Assembly: GCF_035621495.1 (NCBI RefSeq) | Contig: NZ_CP141821.1 | Span: 1,888,760 to 1,952,759, forward strand | Length of the DNA stretch: 64,000 bases | Source of the DNA: Thermococcus sp. SY098 | Lineage (GTDB): Archaea; Methanobacteriota_B; Thermococci; Thermococcales; Thermococcaceae | Direction of reading: 5' to 3' | Shown: piece by piece, positions 9,310 through 15,513 of the stretch | How positions within the stretch are numbered: position 1 is the stretch's first letter | Layout: every line of letters begins with the position of its first letter | The notes under the pieces: generated by a model | Databases searched by the model: none | What the model was told of the DNA's origin: nothing | Seen by the model: the letters and a program-made list of their open reading frames with translations, nothing else | Made by a program: the position numbers and the translations under genes

Positions 9310-9463
9310 ATGGAAATTGTGATTCATGATGATGTTCTTATACCGCTCAAGCTTCCCAGAAAAGAGATTATAAAAAGAGAGTTCGGAGCTTGCAAAAAGA
9401 GGGACTCCAAGACACTACATAGAAAAGGAACTTGGGGAAGATTTGGAGTTTGCCCGTAGTTAG
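9310..9463 (+). pseudogene. Remnant of a UPF0175-family antitoxin
   Basis: An ATG at 9310 behind GGTGGGA opens MEIVIHDDVLIPLKLPRKEI, the start of a UPF0175-type antitoxin. After about 25 codons the matching sequence moves to another frame: ELAKRGTPRHYIEKELGEDL then EFARS and a stop at 9461-9463, which is the C-terminal end of the same family. The central helix-turn-helix part (about 40 codons) has been deleted and the frame broken, so the 68-codon ORF at 9253-9459 is not a real protein. It directly precedes a broken PIN toxin, the usual UPF0175/DUF3368 arrangement. Confidence 0.75.
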
Positions 9464-9808
9464 CAACTCTACACCGTTAATCCACTTGGCCAAGATTGAT
9501 AGACTCGACTTTTTAAAAGAATCCTTTGGGAAAAATATTTATTCCTGAAGCCGTTTATTAGAGCTTGTCCTTGAGGTAAAAGGGTCAAAAGATTCTGGGC
9601 TCATTAAAAAGCTGATTGGATTAGAGTTGTGAAAAATAAATGACGAGACCCTTAAGAAGTCTTTAATGCTTGAGCTTGATGAGGGAGAGGTAAGAACTAA
9701 GGAAAAATCTCCAACTTAAAGAAGGAGCTTGAAAAGCTCAAGAAAACCGGCTTTTGGCTGAACGATGAGCTTTACAAAAGAATTTTGGAAGAGATTGGGG
9801 AGGATTAA
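9452..9808 (+). pseudogene. Decayed DUF3368/PIN-domain toxin
   Basis: Translation in changing frames gives VVSNSTPLIHLAKIDRLDFL then KESFG, IFIPEAVY, ELVLEVKGSKDSGLIKKLIG, DETLKKSLMLELDEGE and LKKELEKLKKTGFWLNDELY before the stop at 9806-9808. In order these match the start, middle and C terminus of DUF3368 PIN nucleases, including the first metal-binding segment (SNSTPLIHLAKI) and the LDEGE segment. At least three frameshifts, an in-frame TAG after AVY and loss of the DDR-containing stretch make it nonfunctional. It begins inside the end of the antitoxin remnant, as intact modules do. Confidence 0.8.
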
Positions 9809-10179
9809 GTTTCCTTTGCCTTCTTCATGCCGACTTCAACGCCTTTGGCTATGGCTTCTTGGAGAATTTGCTTTTGTCTAATTTCTTCGGCAAGTCTGTT
9901 ATATTTGTGCCATTTATATATTCCCCAGAATCCTACTGGATATGCAATCAAAGCTGCTATGAGTGCAAAATATGCTAATTGAGGGGATTCATACATAATT
10001 ATTACATTCAAAAACAGCGTGATACCACCAATTGAAATAAGAGATCCATACAGCAACTTATCAGCAAAGTTTTTTAGTACTCTATAGTTCTCTTCATTTA
10101 AAGGCTTCGCGTCCATTAGCCAAATCGTACTAATAAATGCTGCAAAGCCACCAATAATTCCCAAAACTTTTAAAACCAT
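9805..10179 (-). CDS. Small membrane protein ending in KAKET (family A)
   Basis: Unrecognised 124-residue protein with three hydrophobic segments (about 4-20, 45-66 and 70-92) and a charged C-terminal helix ending GVEVGMKKAKET. ATG 10179 follows GGAGGGAGAAGGGAA, a strong ribosome-binding site. Its stop codon overlaps the last bases of the dead PIN toxin on the other strand. A remnant of the same C terminus lies at 10947-11024, and a similar three-helix KAKET protein lies at 11632-11988, each also tail-to-tail with a toxin gene. The function is unknown; the repeated context suggests a link to the toxin-antitoxin modules. Confidence 0.7.
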   Translation of the reverse strand: MVLKVLGIIGGFAAFISTIWLMDAKPLNEENYRVLKNFADKLLYGSLISIGGITLFLNVIIMYESPQLAYFALIAALIAYPVGFWGIYKWHKYNRLAEEIRQKQILQEAIAKGVEVGMKKAKET

Positions 10180-10205
10180 TTCCCTTCTCCCTCCGGATAT
10201 TTATG

Positions 10206-10235
10206 TATTTCCCTTCTCCCGAAGGGTTAATATAT
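10206..10235. repeat. 30-bp promoter repeat, copy 1 (with CCCTTC/GAAGGG inverted repeat)
   Basis: Thirty bases identical to 12019-12048. Inside is the inverted repeat CCCTTC-TCCC-GAAGGG (10211-10226), followed directly by the TATA element TTAATATAT. The half TTTCCCTTCTCCC occurs again at 10179-10191, where, read on the minus strand, it is the ribosome-binding site of the KAKET gene. Confidence 0.85.
10219..10235 (+). promoter_or_regulatory. Core promoter of the HEPN-MNT operon
   Basis: CCGAAGGGTTAATATAT, a BRE/TATA pair 50 bases before the HEPN start codon. The same 17-mer, with one or two changes, precedes the AF2212 antitoxin (11039), glpK (12349) and an orphan site (12032). Expected transcription start is about 10257-10260, leaving a short leader. 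Confidence 0.7.
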
Positions 10236-10268
10236 AAGCTCTGCAACATCCATAATCAGGGGTATACA

Positions 10269-10676
10269 ATGGGGGTTAGTGAGGAGATTAAGCTTCATCT
10301 TAAGCTTGCCGAGGAAGAGCTTGCCTCAGCCAATGCGCTCCTTGAGCTTGGGTATTATAGAGATGCCATAAGCAGGGCATATTATTCCATGTTCCATGCG
10401 GCGAAGGCTCTTCTTTTAACAAAAGGTATCAATCCAAAAAAGCATTCTGGAGTTGTCAAGATGTTTGGGCTGCATTTTGTGACGGAAGGCTTTGTTGAGG
10501 AGGTTTATGCCAAGGCTTTTAACCGCGCATTTGCCTTGAGATCGAGGGCTGACTATGACATCTACTATTCCCCAGTAAGTGAAGAAGCCAGAGAAATCGT
10601 TGAGAGTGCTGAGGCATTTTTAGAGAGAATTAAGAGCGCATTGGAGATGATTGATGATGAAGAAAAAAGCTCTTGA
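10269..10676 (+). CDS. HEPN-domain toxin of a HEPN-MNT pair
   Basis: All-helical HEPN protein of 135 residues. The HEPN signature R-X6-H appears as R36AYYSMFH43, followed by KKHSGVVKMFG. HEPN partners of MNT proteins act as RNases and are kept inactive by nucleotidylation from their MNT antitoxin (type VII toxin-antitoxin, by family knowledge). ATG 10269 fits the TATA box at 10227-10235; the longer frame from 10203 starts upstream of the promoter and is unlikely. It overlaps the MNT gene by 20 bases, the usual coupled arrangement. Confidence 0.85.
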   Translation: MGVSEEIKLHLKLAEEELASANALLELGYYRDAISRAYYSMFHAAKALLLTKGINPKKHSGVVKMFGLHFVTEGFVEEVYAKAFNRAFALRSRADYDIYYSPVSEEAREIVESAEAFLERIKSALEMIDDEEKSS

Positions 10677-10950
10677 GGCTTTTTTAGAAGAGCTGAGGGA
10701 TAAGTTTGGAGATAGAATTGAGGAAATTATTGTTTTTGGCTCCTATGCAAGAGGAGACTATGACGAAGAGAGTGACATTGATGTCCTTATAGTTGGTAAT
10801 GTATTGTTTGATGATGTTGTGGATATCTCAACAAAAGTGCTCCTTAAGTATGGTGAGCTTATAAGCCCAATAGTAATTAGTCCTGAAGAGTTTAGAAGGA
10901 GGAATGATTCATTCATACGAACTGTTAAGAGGGAAGGAATAAAGGTTTAG
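10657..10950 (+). CDS. Minimal nucleotidyltransferase (MNT) antitoxin
   Basis: A 97-residue protein of the DNA polymerase beta nucleotidyltransferase fold. G28-S29 and D40-x-D42 lie in FGSYARGDYDEESDIDVLI, the complete nucleotide- and metal-binding signature. Such proteins adenylylate or otherwise modify their HEPN partner to neutralise it. It overlaps the HEPN gene; GGAGATGAT (10643-10651) supports ATG 10657 (10654 is the alternative). Its stop at 10948-10950 overlaps the stop of the KAKET remnant on the opposite strand, so no transcription barrier separates the two. Confidence 0.88.
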   Translation: MKKKALEAFLEELRDKFGDRIEEIIVFGSYARGDYDEESDIDVLIVGNVLFDDVVDISTKVLLKYGELISPIVISPEEFRRRNDSFIRTVKREGIKV

Positions 10951-11024
10951 GTCTCTTTTGCCTTCTTCATGCTGATTTCAACGCCTTTAACAATTGCTTC
11001 TTCTGTATTCGCTTTTGCTAACAT
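10947..11024 (-). pseudogene. C-terminal remnant of a KAKET membrane protein
   Basis: A 25-codon frame reading EEAIVKGVEISMKKAKET at its end is nearly identical to the end of the gene at 9805-10179 (QEAIAKGVEVGMKKAKET). The membrane segments are absent, and sequence upstream at once becomes the promoter of the AF2212 antitoxin. I read it as the stump of a third member of this family, still tail-to-tail with the MNT gene. Confidence 0.7.
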
Positions 11025-11038
11025 CTTTGGCGAGTCCA

Positions 11039-11055
11039 CCGAAGAGTTAATATAT
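11039..11055 (+). promoter_or_regulatory. Core promoter of the AF2212-VapC operon
   Basis: CCGAAGAGTTAATATAT, 49 bases before the antitoxin ATG. It differs by one base from the HEPN-MNT promoter core at 10219. Confidence 0.7.
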
Positions 11056-11087
11056 CCCTATCCGAGAACTCTAAAGTGGTGAGAAGG

Positions 11088-11261
11088 ATGGGTATTATTG
11101 TTGAGGCTGTTTATGAGAACGGTGTTTTTAAGCCATTAAAAAAAGTGAACATCCCCGAAAAGGCAAGAGTTAAGATTAGAATTGAGATTTTTGGCATGCT
11201 GAAAGATTGGAAAGCTGATGCGCAGGAGATAAAGGATGAGCTGAGGGAAGTGCATGGCTAA
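11088..11261 (+). CDS. AF2212-like (DUF104) antitoxin
   Basis: A 57-residue protein beginning MGIIVEAVYENGVFKPLKKV, the classic AF2212-like antitoxin N terminus (a short beta-rich dimerisation and DNA-binding unit), followed by a charged C-terminal tail that would wrap the partner toxin. GGTGAGAAGG just upstream supports ATG 11088 rather than the GTG at 11076, which is part of the ribosome-binding site. It overlaps the PIN toxin by eight bases. It probably also represses its own promoter, as antitoxins of this class commonly do; the sequence does not show an operator clearly. Confidence 0.87.
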   Translation: MGIIVEAVYENGVFKPLKKVNIPEKARVKIRIEIFGMLKDWKADAQEIKDELREVHG

Positions 11262-11631
11262 GTACTTTGCTGATACTTACGCACTGATCGAGATTTTAAA
11301 GGGTAATCCAAATTATCGGAAGTATTCTGCCGAAGAGCTCTACACCACGGAGTTTAACTTGTTAGAACTTTCTTATGCTCTTGTCAGGGATTTTGGATAT
11401 GAAAAGGCAGAAGAAGTACTTAAAATTGTGAGAAGTGCAGTTAACGTTGTTTCTCCTTCTCTTTGTCATTATGTTCTTGCTTCAGATATGAGAATTAGAG
11501 AAAAGAAGAAAGGGAAAAAGCTTTCTTTAGTAGATTGTCTTGGTTATGTTGTGGCAAAGAGCTTAGGAATGAAGTTTCTAACGGGAGATAGGGAATTTAA
11601 GGAAATGGAGAATGTTGAGTTCGTAAAATAG
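11254..11631 (+). CDS. PIN-domain ribonuclease toxin (VapC-like)
   Basis: A 125-residue PIN nuclease. Acidic residues that would bind the catalytic metals are D7 (FADTYALIEIL), E33/E39, D94 (SLVDCLGYVVAKSLG) and D112 (FLTGDREF), in normal order and spacing. Such toxins cleave tRNA or rRNA when released from the antitoxin. It starts within the antitoxin gene and ends at 11631, the base next to the stop codon of a convergent KAKET membrane-protein gene. Nothing suggests decay; the module looks intact. Confidence 0.9.
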   Translation: MAKYFADTYALIEILKGNPNYRKYSAEELYTTEFNLLELSYALVRDFGYEKAEEVLKIVRSAVNVVSPSLCHYVLASDMRIREKKKGKKLSLVDCLGYVVAKSLGMKFLTGDREFKEMENVEFVK

Positions 11632-11988
11632 CTAAGTTTCTTTTGCTTTCAGCCCTTTAGCCATTGACTCGCCGAGCTTTTCACCTACCTTCTCTGCGAG
11701 CTTTTCGAGCATTTCCTCCTGTTCGAAGCGCTTGAGACGGCGGTAGGTAATCACAGTTGTGATTATAAGAGTTGCAGCCGTGACGGGACTTAATATTATT
11801 GCCCAGCTGTTTGTTTGGTAAAACTCTGCAAAATACTCAGGATCTGAATACAAGAGGGTTAATCCAAGAAATAGCGCTAATAACAAGCCTAAGCTCACTC
11901 TAAAGTCGTCTTCAGCAACGTTTTTACTCGGTGGACTTCTGAAGAGTACCAGCAAAAAGCCTATAACTCCTAACATTTCCGTGAACAT
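11632..11988 (-). CDS. Small membrane protein ending in KAKET (family B), possibly from an AUA start
   Basis: Unrecognised 118-residue protein with three hydrophobic segments and a C-terminal charged helix, GEKLGESMAKGLKAKET. It shares architecture and tail with the gene at 9805-10179 but little else. The first usable ATG is at 11988, yet the frame is open to 12021, where ATA sits immediately after GGGAGAAGGGAA. In the sister gene that same ribosome-binding sequence is followed by ATG. Either AUA is used, the start codon has mutated and the internal ATG is now used, or the gene is dying. It is tail-to-tail with the VapC gene. Confidence 0.65.
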   Translation of the reverse strand: MFTEMLGVIGFLLVLFRSPPSKNVAEDDFRVSLGLLLALFLGLTLLYSDPEYFAEFYQTNSWAIILSPVTAATLIITTVITYRRLKRFEQEEMLEKLAEKVGEKLGESMAKGLKAKET

Positions 11989-12018
11989 TAATATTAATCC
12001 TCCAATGCCTCCAACGCT

Positions 12019-12048
12019 TATTTCCCTTCTCCCGAAGGGTTAATATAT
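12019..12048. repeat. 30-bp promoter repeat, copy 2
   Basis: Identical to 10206-10235, including the inverted repeat CCCTTC-TCCC-GAAGGG (12024-12039) and TTAATATAT. On the plus strand it looks like a promoter without a gene; on the minus strand it supplies the ribosome-binding site next to the ATA codon of the family B KAKET gene. Confidence 0.85.
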
Positions 12049-12326
12049 GGGGTGAGGGCGTCAGCCCCCAATAGATGAGAAAAAAGTGGGGCAAAATGCA
12101 TTACACTTAATCTTTCGGAAAACATTGAGGTAGGTATTTTGCACATCTTCTGTTTGAGGGTAGAAGTAATGTGAAGTCGTTGAGTCCACAGAGTGGTTTT
12201 GGTTGGTGTTCTCTCTTCTTTGTACCTAAAGGCGCTTATTTGAGTTGAAACACATGCAATAGCTGAGTGAGTGAAGGAAGTTTACTCAAACAGCTAAATC
12301 TTGTAGGGTAACGTACGAATTTTGAT

Positions 12327-12345
12327 CAAACTTTCCCAAAGTTTG
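12327..12345. promoter_or_regulatory. Palindromic site upstream of the glpK promoter
   Basis: CAAACTTT-CCC-AAAGTTTG is a perfect inverted repeat with 8-base arms, ending three bases before the BRE/TATA core of glpK. In archaea a site just upstream of BRE is a typical activator position. It differs from the Thermococcales glycolytic motif (TATCAC-N5-GTGATA). The binding protein is unknown. Confidence 0.6.
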
Positions 12346-12348
12346 CTA

Positions 12349-12365
12349 CCGAAGGATTAATATAT
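12349..12365 (+). promoter_or_regulatory. Core promoter of glpK
   Basis: CCGAAGGATTAATATAT, 51 bases before the glpK ATG. It shares this core with the two toxin-antitoxin promoters and the orphan site in the preceding islet. Confidence 0.75.
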
Positions 12366-12399
12366 TTCCCTCATTTATCTCTCATTTTGGTGGACATCA

Positions 12400-13881
12400 A
12401 TGGACAAGTTTATACTTTCTCTCGATGAAGGAACTACGAGTGCAAGGGCGATAATCTTCGACAGGGAAAGTAACATCTTGGGGGTTGGGCAGTATGAGTT
12501 TCCCCAGTATTACCCAAAGCCGGGATGGGTTGAGCATAATCCTGAAGAAATCTGGAATGCCCAGATTAGGGCCATAAAAACAGCTTTAAAAAATGCCAAA
12601 ATTACTCCAGAGCAGATAGCGGCAATTGGAGTAACAAATCAGAGGGAAACAACGATAATCTGGGACAAAAGTGGAAAGCCCGTTTACAACGCTATTGTCT
12701 GGCAGTGCAGAAGAACCGCGGAGATGATTGAAGACATTAAGCGAAATTATGGAGAGATGATAAAGGAAAAAACCGGTTTAGTTCCAGATGCATACTTCTC
12801 GGCATCAAAGATAAAGTGGCTCCTTGACAACGTTCCGGGTTTAAGAGAAAAAGCTCAGAAAGGGGAGGTAATGTTTGGGACAATTGACACTTTCTTGATT
12901 TACAAGCTCACAGGGAAGCATGTTACTGACTATTCAAATGCCTCAAGAACTATGCTCTTCAACATCAAGAAGCTTGAGTGGGATGAGGAGCTTTTGGAAA
13001 TCTTCGGAATTCCAGATGCAATTCTGCCCGAGGTTAAGGAATCGAGTGAGATTTATGGTTATACTAAAAAAGAGCTGTTTGGTGTTGAGATTCCAGTAAG
13101 CGGAGATGCTGGGGACCAGCAGGCAGCTCTTTTCGGTCAGGCATGTTTTGATGAAGGTATGGTGAAAGCAACATATGGCACTGGGAACTTTATACTCGTC
13201 AATACAGGTGATAAAATAAAGTATTCCCAAAACCTTCTCACGACCATAGCCTGGGGATTGAATGGAAAAATCAGCTATGCCCTTGAGGGAAGCGTTTTCA
13301 TAACAGGTGCAGCTGTCCAGTGGCTTAGGGATGGGTTAAAAATTATCAATAGTGCAGCTGAAACTGAGGAACTTGCATCAAAGTTGGCATCAAATGATGG
13401 GGTTTACTTTGTGCCAGCCTTTGTCGGTCTCGGTGCTCCTTACTGGGATCAGTTTGCGAGGGGTTTGATAATTGGTATAACAAGAGGCACTACAAGGGAG
13501 CACTTTGCGAGGGCTACGCTTGAGGCGATAGCATATCTCACGAAGGATGTAATAGATGAGATGGAAAAGGAAGTTCCAATCAAGGAGCTTAGGGTTGATG
13601 GGGGAGCAACCAAGAACAACTTCCTCATGCAGTTCCAAGCTGATATCTTGGGAAAGACAGTCATAAGACCTGTTGTTCAAGAGACAACCGCTTTGGGGGC
13701 TGCATATCTGGCTGGTTTGGCGGTGGACTACTGGGAAAGCTTGGAGGAAATTGGGGAACTTTGGAAAGTTGAAAAAGTGTTTGAGCCGAAGATGAGCGAG
13801 AAAGAGAGGAAAAAGCTCTACAAAGGTTGGAAAGAGGCAGTAAAGAGAGCCTTAGGGTGGGCGAGGATTCTGGGAGTCTAA
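12400..13881 (+). CDS. glpK: Glycerol kinase
   Basis: FGGY-family kinase that phosphorylates glycerol to sn-glycerol 3-phosphate with ATP in the cytoplasm. [13 protein letters not shown] at residues 8-20 is the N-terminal phosphate loop, [10 protein letters not shown] and the [14 protein letters not shown] stretch are the FGGY signatures, and GGATKNN lies in the C-terminal ATPase lobe. The 493-residue length is standard. Its own promoter and a nearby palindrome suggest glycerol-dependent control. A T-rich run (13897-13910) after the stop is a probable terminator, and the oxidation operon that follows has a separate TATA box. Confidence 0.97.
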   Translation: MDKFILSLDEGTTSARAIIFDRESNILGVGQYEFPQYYPKPGWVEHNPEEIWNAQIRAIKTALKNAKITPEQIAAIGVTNQRETTIIWDKSGKPVYNAIVWQCRRTAEMIEDIKRNYGEMIKEKTGLVPDAYFSASKIKWLLDNVPGLREKAQKGEVMFGTIDTFLIYKLTGKHVTDYSNASRTMLFNIKKLEWDEELLEIFGIPDAILPEVKESSEIYGYTKKELFGVEIPVSGDAGDQQAALFGQACFDEGMVKATYGTGNFILVNTGDKIKYSQNLLTTIAWGLNGKISYALEGSVFITGAAVQWLRDGLKIINSAAETEELASKLASNDGVYFVPAFVGLGAPYWDQFARGLIIGITRGTTREHFARATLEAIAYLTKDVIDEMEKEVPIKELRVDGGATKNNFLMQFQADILGKTVIRPVVQETTALGAAYLAGLAVDYWESLEEIGELWKVEKVFEPKMSEKERKKLYKGWKEAVKRALGWARILGV

Positions 13882-14022
13882 ATTCCAAATAGTTTAAATT
13901 TTTTAATTTTAGGACGTCGTTGAAACTATTTTCACATTTAGAGCCTGTTTGAAGCAGAAAATATTTAAATTAATTCAATCTAAACTCTAAGATCCTTAAC
14001 TAAAAGCCATGGAGGGGTATTC
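13882..14022 (+). promoter_or_regulatory. Promoter region of the glycerol 3-phosphate oxidation operon
   Basis: After a T-rich run behind glpK, AATATTTAAATT (about 13957-13968) is the best TATA element, roughly 55-65 bases before the next ATG, which is preceded by GGAGGGG. Confidence 0.55.
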
Positions 14023-15513
14023 ATGAAGACAAAAGTCGCTATTATCGGTGCGGGGATTGTTGGTGCGAGCATTGCCAGAGTTCTCAGCAAGTATGAGAAC
14101 CTTGAGGTTCATCTCATTGAGAAGGAAGCTGATGTTGGATGGGGAGTTAGCAAGGCAAATACAGCTTTAATCCATGGAGGTTACGACGATGACCCAGACA
14201 AATACCCAGTGAGGGCAAAGCTGTGCATAAAAGGAAATCGCTTATGGCACCAATGGGTTAAGGAGCTTGAGATTCCCCACATATGGAATGGGGCATTGAT
14301 TGTTGCCCTTAAAGATGAAGACTTTGATGAGCTTGAGCGGCTGTTAGAGAGAGGACAGAGAAATGGCGTTCCAGAGATGAGGATAATTGATAGAGAGGAA
14401 CTGTTTCATCTCGAACCAAATGTAAATCCAAACGCCTTGGGCGCTCTTTATGTTCCAATAGTTGGTCAGATAGGGCCAATACCAGCTGTAATTGCAATTG
14501 TTGAGAATGCTGTTGCCAACGGGGTAAAGGTTCACTTAGAGACGGAAGTTAGAGGAATAAAAGTAGAGAATGGGGAAGTTAAAGGGGTTGAGACAAACAA
14601 TGGCTTCATTGAAGCTGATATTGTAATAAATGCTGCTGGTCTCTATGCTGATGAAATATCAAAGATGGCTGGAATTGATTACTTCGAAATTCACCCGAGA
14701 AAAGGTGAATACTGGATTTTTGATGAAGGAATTCCCGGCCCAAATCATGTTCTCTTTCCAACACCGACTCCAATAAGCAAAGGTGTCGTTGTTACAACTG
14801 AAATTTCTGGTCATCTAATGATTGGGCCAAACGCTCAAGATCTGCCTAAGGACTACAAGGAGAACACAAGCACGACGAGGGAGGGTCTTGAGGAAGTTTG
14901 GCAAAAAGCTCAGGAAATCTGGCCAAATTTGCCTCCGAGATGGAAGGTCATCAGGACTTTTGCTGGGTTAAGACCCGAACCAACGGGAGGGGACTTTATA
15001 ATTAAGGCTGAGGAAGAGGTTCAAGGCTTCATAAATGTTGCCGGAATCAGGTCGCCTGGCTTAACTTCAGCCCCGGCAATCGGATACGAAGTTAGGGACA
15101 TCATTGAGAGGGATTTGGGGATCAGGCTTGAGGAAAAGGAGAAGTGGAACCCATATCGCAGAGAAATCACTCACTTCTTCATGCTTCAGCCTAATCAAAT
15201 TAATGAACTTGTAAAGAAGAACCCAGCTTATGGCAGAATCGTCTGCCGCTGTAACAAAGTTAGCGAAGGGGATGTTTTAGAGGCAGTTGAGAGGATGAAG
15301 TTCATTGGGGTTAGAACGCCAAGTGTTGATTCGGTTAAGTTCAGAACAAAAGCCACAACAGGAACTTGTCAGGGATCATTCTGTAAGGTAGTGATAATCA
15401 ATCTGCTTGCTAAAGAATACGGTATTCCTCCGTGGAAGGTTACCCTCAAGGGCAAAGGCAGTGAAATTGGTATTGGGGATGTTAAAGTGCTTCTTAGGGG
15501 TGAGGCACAATGA
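14023..15513 (+). CDS. FAD-dependent glycerol 3-phosphate dehydrogenase, GlpA-like, with C-terminal [2Fe-2S] BFD-like domain
   Basis: DAO-family flavoprotein of 496 residues expected to oxidise glycerol 3-phosphate to dihydroxyacetone phosphate. The N-terminal dinucleotide fold reads VAIIGAGIVGASIARVLS. The C-terminal 110 residues form a BFD-like iron-sulfur domain with cysteines in VCRCNKVSEGDV and GTCQGSFC. ATG 14023 follows GGAGGGG. It overlaps the next gene by four bases and forms an operon with the NAD-linked flavoprotein and a DUF1667 protein, an arrangement resembling bacterial GlpABC-type anaerobic enzymes but with soluble partners. Function is inferred from family and context. Confidence 0.88.
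   Translation: MKTKVAIIGAGIVGASIARVLSKYENLEVHLIEKEADVGWGVSKANTALIHGGYDDDPDKYPVRAKLCIKGNRLWHQWVKELEIPHIWNGALIVALKDEDFDELERLLERGQRNGVPEMRIIDREELFHLEPNVNPNALGALYVPIVGQIGPIPAVIAIVENAVANGVKVHLETEVRGIKVENGEVKGVETNNGFIEADIVINAAGLYADEISKMAGIDYFEIHPRKGEYWIFDEGIPGPNHVLFPTPTPISKGVVVTTEISGHLMIGPNAQDLPKDYKENTSTTREGLEEVWQKAQEIWPNLPPRWKVIRTFAGLRPEPTGGDFIIKAEEEVQGFINVAGIRSPGLTSAPAIGYEVRDIIERDLGIRLEEKEKWNPYRREITHFFMLQPNQINELVKKNPAYGRIVCRCNKVSEGDVLEAVERMKFIGVRTPSVDSVKFRTKATTGTCQGSFCKVVIINLLAKEYGIPPWKVTLKGKGSEIGIGDVKVLLRGEAQ

Larger units (their letters stand above)
11989..12399. other. 411-base non-coding stretch between the KAKET gene and glpK
   Basis: It contains the second copy of the 30-bp repeat with an orphan TATA element (12032-12048) that leads into no gene, a short GGGG/CCCC hairpin at about 12050-12075, a palindrome at 12327-12345 and the glpK promoter. 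The segment 12076-12310 has no open frame longer than about 25 codons and nothing I recognise. It may be the decayed site of a further module. CTGAGTGAGTGAAGGAA here resembles TTGAGTGAGCGAAGGAA at about 9250, the other edge of the islet. Confidence 0.5.

Noticed and set aside
9253-9459. 68-codon ORF as a complete antitoxin
   Set aside because: Its second half is the wrong frame; the family C terminus (RHYIEKELGEDLEFARS) lies in a neighbouring frame.
10206-12048. CRISPR-like array from the 30-bp repeats
   Set aside because: Only two copies, 1.8 kb apart, located at promoters; no spacers and no cas genes.
12049-12310. A gene behind the orphan promoter at 12032
   Set aside because: The first ATG frame (about 12074) closes after 11 codons and no frame resembles a protein.
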